A stretch of 64,000 nucleotides of DNA from the NCBI RefSeq assembly GCF_017873245.1, contig NZ_JAGGJY010000001.1, positions 62,001-126,000 of the forward strand, in the 5' to 3' direction. The translations under genes were made by a program, and so were the position numbers. Under the pieces are notes generated by a model. The model saw only the letters and a list, made by a program, of their open reading frames with translations, was not told the origin of the DNA and did not search any database. Position 1 is the first letter of the stretch; the number at the start of each line of letters is the position of its first letter. The DNA comes from Clostridium tertium (GTDB lineage Bacteria > Bacillota > Clostridia > Clostridiales > Clostridiaceae). This document shows, in pieces, positions 1 through 8,012 of the stretch.

Positions 1-1
1 T

Positions 2-856
2 GGAGATTTTATAGAGGTTAATGATAAACTATCCTTAAAAAAATCATATCTTGAAAATCCTAATATCACTTTATATCAGGAAGCAGTTTTTAAACCACTT
101 TTTAATAAGAAGGAAATTATAGAGGAAGATTTGAATTGGTGGTTATCAAAAGCATCCAATCTATCTAATAAACATTTGAAAAATCTTGAAGTTTCTATGA
201 CAGATTCTTTAAAAGGGTATGATTATATGGAGGAAATATCAAGCCTATTAGGATGTGACATGTTTTATAAAACAGCTGGATTATCATTAAGGGAATATAG
301 AAGTAATATGGAGGAATATTCTAGAGTAGTTGAATTTCTTAGAGCTGAAGTTCTAGAAGATGGAGTTTTAAGTGATGAAAATATGTTTATGCTGTGGCTT
401 CTTAGAGAAAGTGGATGTATACAAGATATTTTTTCTAAGGGAGATTTGGAAATAGTAGATAAAAGGATGCATAATTTAATCATAAATAATAAGATTTCAA
501 AGAAACTATATAATATTCACATTTATCATGGAATTGAAATGGCTGTAAAGGGATTTTTAAATATGAAGAAAAATGCAATTAAAACTCCAACAGGAACAGG
601 GATAAATTTTATATTTCCTGTTATTGAACGTTCTCAATCCATTTTTATTGATACAGAAGAGTGGTTTCCTAACGCGTCTCAAAGATTAGATGAAGTTAGA
701 AAAAGATTAGAAGAAAATGGCCATAATTATACTATTATACGTGAAGGAGCAGTGCCTTTAATTAAAGTAGATAATATTATTTATGAAGCTGTACCAGAAG
801 CTACTCAAGGAAGAATACCGATTCATGGGGTACGTCTTAGAAGATATCCTATTTAA
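2..856 (+). CDS. Unrecognised protein, 5'-truncated by the window edge
   Basis: The reading frame is open from base 2, so the gene starts before the window; about 284 C-terminal residues are visible. I do not recognise the family. The visible part looks soluble and largely helical, with a compact C-terminal segment containing a GTGINFIFPVIERS stretch and ending in HGVRLRRYPI. There are no membrane segments. A MerR-like gene follows 17 bases downstream and is probably co-transcribed, which hints at a regulated pair but does not reveal a function. A TTG at 131 could serve as a start, but it has no good ribosome binding site and upstream codons continue in frame, so truncation is the better reading. 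Confidence 0.75.
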   Translation, partial: GDFIEVNDKLSLKKSYLENPNITLYQEAVFKPLFNKKEIIEEDLNWWLSKASNLSNKHLKNLEVSMTDSLKGYDYMEEISSLLGCDMFYKTAGLSLREYRSNMEEYSRVVEFLRAEVLEDGVLSDENMFMLWLLRESGCIQDIFSKGDLEIVDKRMHNLIINNKISKKLYNIHIYHGIEMAVKGFLNMKKNAIKTPTGTGINFIFPVIERSQSIFIDTEEWFPNASQRLDEVRKRLEENGHNYTIIREGAVPLIKVDNIIYEAVPEATQGRIPIHGVRLRRYPI

Positions 857-873
857 AGGAGTTGTAAAATTTA

Positions 874-1131
874 ATGTCTAGACAAAGATCTATGGAAAAA
901 ATACTAGAATCAGAGTATGTATCGATTGGAGAACTTGTTAGGATTACTAACTCTAGATATAGTACACTTAAATATTATACTGAGGAAGGTATGATACCTT
1001 TTGAGCAAGAAGAAGAGAATTTAACAAGAAGATTTTTACGCGAACATGCAGTTAAAAGGATTGAAGAAATTAAGGAATTAAAAAATAAAGGATATAGCAT
1101 TCCAGAAATTAAAGAGTTATTAATTAAATAA
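874..1131 (+). CDS. Small MerR-family DNA-binding protein (HTH only)
   Basis: An 85-residue protein consisting of little more than a MerR winged-helix domain. Residues 14-35 read VYVSIGELVRITNSRYSTLKYY in sense, with the SIGEL helix and the STLKYYTEEG recognition/wing region typical of MerR proteins; a second helix (VKRIEEIKELKNKGYSIPEIKELL) closes the domain. There is no effector or metal-binding C-terminal domain and no dimerisation helix of normal length, so it resembles phage or excisionase-like MerR minimal regulators. The start ATG has GGAG about 12 bases upstream. It ends the two-gene unit with the truncated gene before it and is followed by a strong terminator. Targets are unknown. 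Confidence 0.75.
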   Translation: MSRQRSMEKILESEYVSIGELVRITNSRYSTLKYYTEEGMIPFEQEEENLTRRFLREHAVKRIEEIKELKNKGYSIPEIKELLIK

Positions 1132-1136
1132 ATAAA

Positions 1137-1169
1137 AAATAGTACAAGGTTGTGTAGCTTGTACTATTT
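1137..1169. terminator. Bidirectional intrinsic terminator
   Basis: A 12-bp perfect stem (AAATAGTACAAG paired with CTTGTACTATTT) with a 9-nt loop, T-rich on the right and A-rich on the left. It sits between the convergent MerR-like gene and the DUF6241 gene and can serve both. Confidence 0.85.
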
Positions 1170-1194
1170 TTATAAATAAATGTATAAAGATGTT

Positions 1195-1674
1195 CTATTC
1201 TTTTACAGAAGTTGCTTTTCCGATAGTTCCACCAAGCTTTTTCCAAAAGTAATTATGTTCTTCTACAGCATTTGAAAAATCGTTATTTTCCCATCTAGTA
1301 AGAACTTCTAACATATAATCTTTATCCTCATAATCTACTTTTTCTATTAGCCTTTTTAAGGATACAATATATTCAGGGTCCATAGATATTCTGCCCCAAA
1401 TTTGATTATCTTCTGCAATTATTTTTGTGTTACTCATTCTGTGAAGTATGTCATAAATTTTTTCAACAGGATAATATTCATCTTCCTTTATTTCATTATT
1501 TTCTTCCTTTGAAATTTCTTCATTTATTTTTTCAATTTCAGATATATTTGATTTAGCGCTTATGTTACCAGATGAACGTTCTTTATAATAAAAAAATGAT
1601 GATACAGCTATGATAACTAAAAGTACAATAATTATTATGGTAATAATAGCTTTATTTTTAAATAATTTAGATAT
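1195..1674 (-). CDS. DUF6241-type membrane-anchored protein with apparent ATA start
   Basis: The frame runs well upstream of the ATG at 1437: codons stay open to a perfect AGGAGG at 1683-1688, and eight bases after it comes ATA (1672-1674) followed by SKLFKNK. Read from ATA the protein is 159 residues: a short basic N-terminus, one hydrophobic segment (about residues 9-29, AIITIIIIVLLVIIAVSSFF), a Glu/Ser-rich linker, then a C-terminal domain with NQIWGRISM, LTRWENNDFS and HNYFWKKLGGTIGKA motifs that match what I know of DUF6241. Function is not established; topology suggests an extracytoplasmic domain on a single anchor. Either a non-standard start codon is used or an ATG mutated to ATA and expression is reduced. 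The ATG at 1437 would remove the anchor and has no ribosome binding site. Confidence 0.75.
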   Translation of the reverse strand: MSKLFKNKAIITIIIIVLLVIIAVSSFFYYKERSSGNISAKSNISEIEKINEEISKEENNEIKEDEYYPVEKIYDILHRMSNTKIIAEDNQIWGRISMDPEYIVSLKRLIEKVDYEDKDYMLEVLTRWENNDFSNAVEEHNYFWKKLGGTIGKATSVKE

Positions 1675-1898
1675 ATTAATAACCTCCTTAAATAGAATTT
1701 ATATTTATTATAATCCATAATTTGTATAATTTAAATATACATATATATAAATAATAAAGAAATAAATAAAAAGTTATATAATATATTAAATATATGTAAA
1801 TTAAAATTATTTTTAACCAATAAATTATTATATGTGTATATAATAATTTATTATGAAAATAAATACTTATAATTTAATAAGTTATAGGAGGGAATCTA

Positions 1899-2039
1899 TT
1901 GAAAAATAATGAAAATAAACTTTGCCCTATTTGTGGCGAAGTTATGAAGGAATTTGATTATGCATATGATAATAATCAATATGGAAAGAAATATTATAAA
2001 TGTGAAGAATGCGGCCATAAAGAAAACACAATGGATTAA
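1899..2039 (+). CDS. 46-aa zinc-ribbon protein
   Basis: A TTG start follows AGGAGGG by 6-7 bases, and the frame encodes 46 residues with two CxxC knuckles: CPIC near residue 9 and CEEC near residue 35, separated by about 22 residues with aromatic spacers. That is a rubredoxin-like or zinc-ribbon fold. No catalytic domain is attached, so it may bind nucleic acid or a protein partner; I cannot name its function. A terminator begins six bases after the stop, so it is a monocistronic unit. Confidence 0.7.
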   Translation: MKNNENKLCPICGEVMKEFDYAYDNNQYGKKYYKCEECGHKENTMD

Positions 2040-2044
2040 TTTTG

Positions 2045-2079
2045 ATACCACTAGAATGCAAAGTACTAGTGGTATTTTA
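2045..2079 (+). terminator. Intrinsic terminator
   Basis: ATACCACTAG pairs with CTAGTGGTAT across an 11-nt loop and is followed by TTTTA. It closes the zinc-ribbon gene. Confidence 0.8.
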
Positions 2080-2181
2080 CTACCTTACAATAAGCATTAA
2101 TGATAGGTTTATGTTGTATATACTTAAATAATTTTATACAATTATAGTAATAAAAGTATAAAACAGGAGGAGTTATTTATC

Positions 2182-2532
2182 ATGTATGGATTTAATTTGT
2201 TTTCATTTATTTTCCCACTATTTTTTATAGCTTTTTTTTGCCTTTTTATATTTACAATAGTTAAGAATGTAAAAGAATGGAGTAATAATAATAAACAACC
2301 AATTATACCAGTTGAAGCATTGATTGTATCTAAAAGAGCGTCAGTATCGCATCATAATCATCACGATTCTATGTCAACATCTTCTACAAAATATTATGTA
2401 ACCTTTGAATTTTCTAACGGAGAAAGAATTGAATTGAAATTATCAGGAAGGGAATATGGATTATTAGCAGAAGGGGATAGAGGAATCCTTTCATTTCAAG
2501 GAAGTAGGTTTATAAGTTTTGAAAGAAAATAA
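2182..2532 (+). CDS. DUF2500 family membrane protein
   Basis: A 116-residue protein with one strongly hydrophobic N-terminal segment (residues 5-28) and a soluble domain. The tail (VEALIVSKRAS, a His/Ser-rich loop, KYYVTFEFSNGERIELKLSGREYGLLAEGDRGILSFQGSRFISF) matches the DUF2500 pattern known from E. coli YhhM, including the final GxLxxxGxRFxSF strand. The family has no assigned reaction; it is expected to sit in the cytoplasmic membrane. The start ATG is preceded by AGGAGGAG with good spacing. It is the only gene between the zinc-ribbon terminator and the promoter of the regulator downstream, so it is probably transcribed alone. Confidence 0.8.
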   Translation: MYGFNLFSFIFPLFFIAFFCLFIFTIVKNVKEWSNNNKQPIIPVEALIVSKRASVSHHNHHDSMSTSSTKYYVTFEFSNGERIELKLSGREYGLLAEGDRGILSFQGSRFISFERK

Positions 2533-2635
2533 TATATTAAATACAGTAATAATATAGAGGATTTGATATAAATATATATTTTTTATAATAGGATAACTTG
2601 AAAATTTATAGATATATAGAACTAAAAATACAATA

Positions 2636-2664
2636 TTGAGTTATAAAATAGAAAGTTATATAAT
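2636..2664 (+). promoter_or_regulatory. Sigma-A type promoter for the RpiR regulator
   Basis: TTGAGT (2636-2641) and TATAAT (2659-2664) are separated by exactly 17 bases, about 110 bases before the regulator gene. The -10 is a perfect consensus. Confidence 0.6.
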
Positions 2665-2780
2665 GTATATTAAATTAATAAGTAGCTAATATATAAATTT
2701 TGGGAATAATTAGTAATGAGAATATTAATTGTTTTATAATAATATAAAAGGAAAGTGGTGTTATTATCAGGTATATAGCA

Positions 2781-3581
2781 ATGATAGAATCTTGTTATCC
2801 ATCATTAAGTAAATCTGAGAGAAAGGTTGCAGATTATATTTTACAAGAAAAAGGTAATATAATTTATGAAACACTTCTAGAGATATCTAAAAAGATTAAG
2901 GTGGGAGAAGCAACTATATTAAGATTTGTAAGAAAGATAGGATTTAGTGGATTTCAGGATTTAAAGCTTCAAATAGCAAAAGATGACGAGCCTGTGAATG
3001 AAACATATCATGAAAATTATATAGACTCTATTGCAGCCAATATGACAAATACGATTCAAAATACAAAAAATGTATTAGATTCCAATCAATTAAGGATGGC
3101 AATTGAATTCATTCAAAGTTCTAATAGATTATTCTTTTATGGTGTAGGGGCATCGGGTTTAGCTGCATATGAAGCACAAAGTAGATTTATAAGAATGGGG
3201 AAAACAGGTCTTTCTATTACAGATAGTCATTTTCAACTTATGTATTCATCTGTTTGTGATGAAAATGATGTAATAATTGCACTTAGTTTATCAGGATATA
3301 CTAAAGATATAATAGAATCTTTAAAGGTAGCTAAAAAGCAAAAAGCAAAAATTATAGCGATAACAAATTATGCACTATCACCTGTTGCACAAATAGCAGA
3401 TTGTGTTTTATTAACAGCAGGAAAGGAAAATTTGTTAGATGGTGGATCACTAATAAGCAAAATATCACAGCTTTATATAATAGATTTATTGTGTACAGGT
3501 TATGCTTTACTAAATAAAGAAAGTATATTAAGCTTGAAAGAAAAAACAGCTGAGTTACTAATTGATAAATCTGCAACATAA
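2781..3581 (+). CDS. nanR: RpiR-family regulator of sialic acid genes (NanR type)
   Basis: A 266-residue RpiR protein. An N-terminal HTH_6 domain (residues 1-75, with LSKSERKVADYIL and the VGEATILRFVRKIGFSGFQDLK helix-turn-helix) precedes a SIS sugar-isomerase-like domain (about 105-245, with GVGASGLAAYEAQ and ALSLSGYTKDIIES), which in this family binds sugar phosphates. Its place beside nanQ and the nan operon points to sensing of a sialate-pathway phosphate such as ManNAc-6-P; that ligand is inferred. Start choice: the AAAGGAAAG ribosome binding site lies 25 bases before the ATG at 2781, so an in-frame ATT at 2763 is possible, but the ATG gives the usual spacing to the LSKSE motif. Confidence 0.85.
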   Translation: MIESCYPSLSKSERKVADYILQEKGNIIYETLLEISKKIKVGEATILRFVRKIGFSGFQDLKLQIAKDDEPVNETYHENYIDSIAANMTNTIQNTKNVLDSNQLRMAIEFIQSSNRLFFYGVGASGLAAYEAQSRFIRMGKTGLSITDSHFQLMYSSVCDENDVIIALSLSGYTKDIIESLKVAKKQKAKIIAITNYALSPVAQIADCVLLTAGKENLLDGGSLISKISQLYIIDLLCTGYALLNKESILSLKEKTAELLIDKSAT

Positions 3582-3627
3582 AAAGCATATTTTAGGTCTA
3601 TATAGGCTTAAAATATGCTTTTTATTT
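3581..3627. terminator. Bidirectional intrinsic terminator
   Basis: AAAAGCATATTTTA pairs with TAAAATATGCTTTT (3609-3622) and is followed by a T-rich tract. It separates the convergent nanR and nanQ genes and begins immediately at the nanR stop. Confidence 0.85.
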
Positions 3628-3638
3628 TTATAATAATT

Positions 3639-4088
3639 TTAAACTAGAACTTTACAAACTATTTTTTCTATAGTTTCATCATTAATTGAAATTTTAGGCA
3701 TATGAATGTCCTCAGGAAAAGTTATTACAAAGTCACCAACTTTTAGGTCTATATAATTTTTTATAGGTCCTTCAAATTTTATAAAGTCACTTTCTAAGTC
3801 GTATTTGGATACCTGATTTAGTTCTGAAATATCGGAATAACCTAATTTTTCTTTACCGTTTAGGATAATGTGTATGTCTAAATAATTTTTATGACCTTCA
3901 AAAAAACAATCAAATTCTTTTTGACCAATATAGTTAAATCGATTAATAAATATATTTTCATTATCAATATAATTTTTGCCAAGCTTTAAGTCATATAGAT
4001 TGGCAGAGTATATGTAGTCAATAGCTTTGTCCAAATTTTGGTTTAATCCCTTATAACGGTTTAAATCTTTTAACTTTCCAACTATCAT
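3639..4088 (-). CDS. nanQ: YhcH/YjgK/YiaL family protein (NanQ-like)
   Basis: A 149-residue single cupin-like beta-sandwich protein of the DUF386 family. Diagnostic stretches are EGHKNYLDIHIILNGKEKLGY (about 67-87), FPEDIHMPKI (near 125-134) and the ending KIVCKVLV; the HxNYxDIH and PxDxHMPxI residues are the metal/ligand-binding face in YhcH. NanQ of E. coli is reported to help sialic acid metabolism, possibly by opening or converting the cyclic sugar. It is divergent from the transport/catabolic operon and convergent with nanR, so it shares their control region. A TATAAT -10 is visible at 4124-4129 on the minus strand, and GAGGGTG precedes the ATG. Confidence 0.88.
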   Translation of the reverse strand: MIVGKLKDLNRYKGLNQNLDKAIDYIYSANLYDLKLGKNYIDNENIFINRFNYIGQKEFDCFFEGHKNYLDIHIILNGKEKLGYSDISELNQVSKYDLESDFIKFEGPIKNYIDLKVGDFVITFPEDIHMPKISINDETIEKIVCKVLV

Positions 4089-4270
4089 AAATTCACCCTC
4101 ATCTTTATAATATTTTCATTATCATTATACAATAATTTATTATTGAAATTATGATTTAGAATCAAATTTATTAAAAACAAAAAGAAAATTCAGAATATTT
4201 TAACGAATTATTAAAAATATACTAATTAAATAGTAAAATCCATAAATAGTATTAAATGGATTAAATAACG

Positions 4271-4299
4271 TTTACAATGGAATTTTCTGGTGATATAAT
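4271..4299 (+). promoter_or_regulatory. Sigma-A promoter of the nan operon
   Basis: TTTACA (4271-4276), a 17-base spacer, then a perfect TATAAT (4294-4299), about 100 bases before the solute-binding protein gene. This is the only strong promoter seen for the roughly 12-kb operon. Confidence 0.75.
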
Positions 4300-4319
4300 C
4301 AAAGTATAAGTGAAGTTAA

Positions 4320-4347
4320 ACTCCAAAAATGAAACCAAAAATGGAGT
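4320..4347. promoter_or_regulatory. Candidate NanR operator just downstream of the nan start site
   Basis: ACTCCA (4320-4325) and TGGAGT (4342-4347) form a 6-bp inverted repeat with 16 bases between, at roughly +15 to +42 of the predicted transcript. Its place suits a repressor roadblock, and RpiR proteins bind inverted repeats, but the half-sites are short and the assignment is inference. Confidence 0.35.
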
Positions 4348-4397
4348 GAAAATTTTATTTTGATAATTTAATAGGGTAAAGAGATGGAGGGAAAAGA

Positions 4398-6032
4398 ATG
4401 AAAAAAGTTATTAGCTGTGTTATTGCTGCTGTAATGTCATTATCTTTAGTTGCGTGTGGTGGTAACAAAAGTGGAGCTTCTAACGAAAGCAAACAAAAAA
4501 TTATGTATTCTAATGGTGGGCCGGTAGAGTTTTTTGAAACACCATGGTTAAATCCAGGATCATATACTTATTCGAAGGTATTATATGATCATTTGATTGA
4601 AGCAGATGCAGACTTGAAACCATCTAAAGGAGAACTAGCAAAAGAGTACAAGCTTAGTGATGACGGAACGGAATTAGTATTTGATTTAAGAGACGATATA
4701 TATTGGCATGATGGAGAAAAGATAACTTCGCAAGACATAAAATGGAGTATAGAATATTCCATGAAAACAGCAGTTGCTAATCCTGTATTTTTAAATACAT
4801 TCAAAGCTATAAAAGGTAGCGAGGATTACTTAGCTGGAAAAGCACAAGAACTTTCAGGAATTGTAATTGACGGAAATAAAATAACTATTACTTTTGATAA
4901 AGTTGCACCAGATGCATTGTTAACATTTACACAATTTGCCCCATTACCAGAAAAATATTTTGAAGGAGTAGATCCATTAAAGTTCCAACAAGCAGAATAC
5001 TTCCAAAATCCAATTGGTTCAGGACCATTTAAAGTAGAAGAAGTTAAAATGAATGATTATACAACATTAGTACCATTTGATAAATATTATGATGGTGTTG
5101 CTAATTATACAATTCATTTAACACCTAGCCCAGGAGATAGTGATCCTAACTTAGTTAATAATGTTAAATCAGGATTATTAGATTATGGATATACAAAGAG
5201 CGTAGCCGATGTTAAGGCTTTAAAAGATTCAAGTAATGTAAAATTAACTCAAGTAGATGTAAGATACACTCGTTTATTTTATGTAAATAAATTTAATAAG
5301 GCTGATGGAACAAAATCTCCGTTAGCAAATCCAAAGGTACGTCAAGCAATTAAATATGCAATAGACATGAAAACTATTGGACAAAATTTATTTGACGATA
5401 CTATAATTCCAGCAAATAGTTTAACTCCAAATGGAGCAGATAAGGTAGAAGGCTTAAATAATTATGATTTTAACCCAGAAAAAGCTAAGCAATTATTAGC
5501 AGAGGCTAATTGGGATCCAAATTACACATTAGACGTTGTTTATTATTATACAGATCAATTAACAGTAGATTTAATGACTTCAATTCAATCATTCTTAAAA
5601 GATGTAGGAATAAAAATGAACTTTAGATTAGTTGAAGGAGATTTAGCAACTATTCTTTGGAAGGCACCTGATGATCAAGTAAATGGTCCAAGTGCTGTAG
5701 AATGGGATATGGCTTATGCAGCTAATGCAGCTCTTTCAATGCATGAATATTATGACAGATATAAGACAGGCTCACCTTCGAATTCACATACCCCAGCAGA
5801 TGAAACATTAAATAAATTAATAGATGCAACAAATTCATCAATGAATCCAGAAGATCAAAAGAAAGCATATTTTGAATTACAAAAATACGAAAATGAAAAT
5901 TTATTCTCAATCCCATTATATTATCAACCTATATTCTTAATCGAAAGCAATAGAATTGAAACCGGCATTGAGAAATATGGTAATCCTCAATTCAACTATG
6001 ATTGGAATATTCAAAACTGGAAGATAAACTAA
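4398..6032 (+). CDS. Family 5 solute-binding lipoprotein of the sialate ABC importer (SatA-like)
   Basis: A 544-residue extracellular binding protein. A lipoprotein signal peptide ends in LVAC with Cys20 as the lipidation site, followed by a Gly/Ser/Asn linker. The mature part has the SBP_bac_5 architecture of OppA/DppA (family signature region LAKEYKLSDDGTELVFDLRDDIYWHDGE, near 79-106). In this operon the likely ligand is sialic acid or a sialyl glycan rather than a peptide: Haemophilus ducreyi SatA and corynebacterial SiaE are known family-5 sialate binders, and every other gene here is sialate-related. Specificity is therefore inferred from context. It is the first gene after the promoter, and a stem-loop downstream fits high relative expression of the binding protein. 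Confidence 0.85.
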   Translation: MKKVISCVIAAVMSLSLVACGGNKSGASNESKQKIMYSNGGPVEFFETPWLNPGSYTYSKVLYDHLIEADADLKPSKGELAKEYKLSDDGTELVFDLRDDIYWHDGEKITSQDIKWSIEYSMKTAVANPVFLNTFKAIKGSEDYLAGKAQELSGIVIDGNKITITFDKVAPDALLTFTQFAPLPEKYFEGVDPLKFQQAEYFQNPIGSGPFKVEEVKMNDYTTLVPFDKYYDGVANYTIHLTPSPGDSDPNLVNNVKSGLLDYGYTKSVADVKALKDSSNVKLTQVDVRYTRLFYVNKFNKADGTKSPLANPKVRQAIKYAIDMKTIGQNLFDDTIIPANSLTPNGADKVEGLNNYDFNPEKAKQLLAEANWDPNYTLDVVYYYTDQLTVDLMTSIQSFLKDVGIKMNFRLVEGDLATILWKAPDDQVNGPSAVEWDMAYAANAALSMHEYYDRYKTGSPSNSHTPADETLNKLIDATNSSMNPEDQKKAYFELQKYENENLFSIPLYYQPIFLIESNRIETGIEKYGNPQFNYDWNIQNWKIN

Positions 6033-6048
6033 TGTAGTTTAAATAATT

Positions 6049-6083
6049 AAATTTAGGGATTGCATATGGCAGTCCCTAAATTT
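6049..6083 (+). other. Intercistronic stem-loop after the binding-protein gene
   Basis: AAATTTAGGGA pairs perfectly with TCCCTAAATTT (11 bp, 13-nt loop) in the gap between the solute-binding protein and the first permease. No T-run follows, so it is not a classic terminator. Such hairpins after binding-protein genes usually protect the upstream mRNA from 3' exonucleases and lower downstream expression. Confidence 0.75.
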
Positions 6084-6101
6084 CAAATTAGGGGGGACAT
6101 T

Positions 6102-7061
6102 ATGGTAAAGTTCATAATTAAAAAAATATTAGGATTAATTCCTATGCTTTTACTTATAACATTTATAATTTATTTAGGACTTGAGTTAACTCCAGGAGAT
6201 GCAGTATCACATATGATAAGTCCTGAATTATTGTCAAATATGGATCCAGCTAAGTTAGATGAAATACGTGCAGCTTATGGATTAAATGACCCTTTTATAT
6301 TGCGTTATTTTAGGTGGCTTGGAGAAATACTAAGAGGAAACTTTGGATATAGTGTATCAAGTGGAGTTCCTATAATAAATATAATAAAAGATTTGTTACC
6401 AGCTACTTTAGAATTAGCTATTGCAGCTTTACTTATTTCAACTATTCTTGGAAGTCTTTTAGGATTATTTAGTGCAATACGTCGTGGAACTTTCTCAGAA
6501 AACTTATTAACAGTTGCAGGTATGATTGGAGTATCAATACCACAATTTTTCTTCGGAATGGTTTGTATATTAATTTTTTCTTTAAATTTAGGGTGGTTAC
6601 CTGTAGGTGGACGTATGATGCCAGGAAAAACAGCATTTATAGATAGATATGAATATTTAATATTGCCAGCACTTGTATTAGGAATTTCACTTACAGCAGG
6701 AGTAATGAGATATGCGCGTTCAAGTATGCTTGATACTATGAACAAAGAATATATAAGAACAGCTAGGAGTAAGGGGTTGCCAGAGTGGAGGGTAAATTTA
6801 GTACATGGATTCAGAGTTGCATTAACACCCGTTATTGTTTTAATTGGCTTCAGATTACCAACTTTAATTGGTGGTGCAGTAGTAATAGAGACAATATTTA
6901 GATGGCCGGGTATAGGAAGTGCATTTGCAACTGCAGTTCGTGCTCAAAATTATCCATTAGTTATGATGATAGCTTTACTTACAGTTACAGCAGTATTAGT
7001 TTCAAGCTTTTTAGTTGATGTATTAACGGCTTTACTTGACCCACGTGTTAAGTTAGATTAG
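6102..7061 (+). CDS. ABC permease, DppB/OppB type (SatB-like)
   Basis: A 319-residue inner membrane permease with about six transmembrane segments. The N-terminal pattern (KKILGLIPMLLLITFIIYLGLELTPGD) and the EAA loop (EYIRTARSKGLPEWRV, about 215-230 of this form) are those of the BPD_transp_1 DppB group. The chosen ATG has AGGGGGG directly upstream; a TTG 42 bases earlier would start inside the stem-loop and is rejected. It pairs with the next permease to form the channel of the importer loaded by the upstream lipoprotein. Confidence 0.88.
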   Translation: MVKFIIKKILGLIPMLLLITFIIYLGLELTPGDAVSHMISPELLSNMDPAKLDEIRAAYGLNDPFILRYFRWLGEILRGNFGYSVSSGVPIINIIKDLLPATLELAIAALLISTILGSLLGLFSAIRRGTFSENLLTVAGMIGVSIPQFFFGMVCILIFSLNLGWLPVGGRMMPGKTAFIDRYEYLILPALVLGISLTAGVMRYARSSMLDTMNKEYIRTARSKGLPEWRVNLVHGFRVALTPVIVLIGFRLPTLIGGAVVIETIFRWPGIGSAFATAVRAQNYPLVMMIALLTVTAVLVSSFLVDVLTALLDPRVKLD

Positions 7062-7070
7062 GAGGATAGT

Positions 7071-8000
7071 ATGGCAGAGGTAAGAATTAAAAGAAGTAGA
7101 TTTGATCGTAAGTTAGATAAGATAAAGGAATTAGAGGAGTCTGGAGCTTTAGGGAAGAAAAATGTAAATCGTTCATTAAGAAAGCTTATGAATAATAAGC
7201 TTGCAGTAATTGGAATAATTATATTTTCTATAATTTTACTATCAGCGATATTTGCTCCACTTTTAACTAAATATGATCCCCTAGCTGTTGATATGAATAA
7301 TGTTTTAAGGTCACCATCATCAGAGCATTTATTTGGTACAGATAAAGTAGGAAGAGATGTATTTTCAAGAGTATTATATGGTGGAAGGATATCAATTTTA
7401 ATAGGATTAGGTAGTGCACTAGGATGTGCATTTATTGGAGTTTTACTTGGATGTTATGGAGGATATAAAGGAGGCTGGTTTGATAGTATAGTTTTACGTT
7501 TATCAGAAGTCTTTATGTCATTCCCTCAATTAGTATTAGTATTAATGCTAGTATCGATATTAGGACAAAGTCTAACTAATCTTATAATAATATTTATTTT
7601 AACAGGATGGGGTAGCGTTTATCGTATGGCTCGTGCAAAGATTCTTTCAATTAGGGAAGAGGAATATGTACAGTCACTTAAATCCTTTGGATTAAATGAT
7701 TTTATAATTTGCTATAAACATATGTTACCTAATGCAATAGGACCAATTGTTGTAAATATAACTTTAAGTACAGCAATGTTTATATTAGAAGAAGCTTCAC
7801 TAAGTTTTTTAGGACTTGGAGTACCTCTTGAAATTGCAACTTGGGGAAATATTTTAAATGCATCTCAAGATATGTTTACATTACAAAATAACTGGTGGTT
7901 ATGGTTACCAGTAGGTATAGTAATTTCTTTATTTGTTATGAGTATTAACTTCGTCGGAGATGGTCTTCGTGATACAACAGATCCAACACAACAAGGTTAA
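7071..8000 (+). CDS. ABC permease, DppC/OppC type (SatC-like)
   Basis: A 309-residue permease of the DppC group: a charged cytoplasmic N-terminus (about 1-40), the OppC_N segment (NNKLAVIGIIIFSIILLSAIFAPLL) followed by the SEHLFGTDKVGRDVFSRVLYGGR motif typical of DppC proteins, and about five further membrane segments containing the EAA loop near EEEYVQSLKSFGLNDF. It starts nine bases after the DppB-like gene behind AGGAGG, consistent with translational pairing of the two channel subunits. Confidence 0.88.
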   Translation: MAEVRIKRSRFDRKLDKIKELEESGALGKKNVNRSLRKLMNNKLAVIGIIIFSIILLSAIFAPLLTKYDPLAVDMNNVLRSPSSEHLFGTDKVGRDVFSRVLYGGRISILIGLGSALGCAFIGVLLGCYGGYKGGWFDSIVLRLSEVFMSFPQLVLVLMLVSILGQSLTNLIIIFILTGWGSVYRMARAKILSIREEEYVQSLKSFGLNDFIICYKHMLPNAIGPIVVNITLSTAMFILEEASLSFLGLGVPLEIATWGNILNASQDMFTLQNNWWLWLPVGIVISLFVMSINFVGDGLRDTTDPTQQG

Positions 8001-8012
8001 GGAGGAAGAAAT

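Noticed and set aside
1195-1437. Short 80-aa form of the DUF6241 gene from ATG 1437
   Set aside because: No ribosome binding site precedes this ATG, while the upstream coding sequence has an anchor and a perfect AGGAGG.
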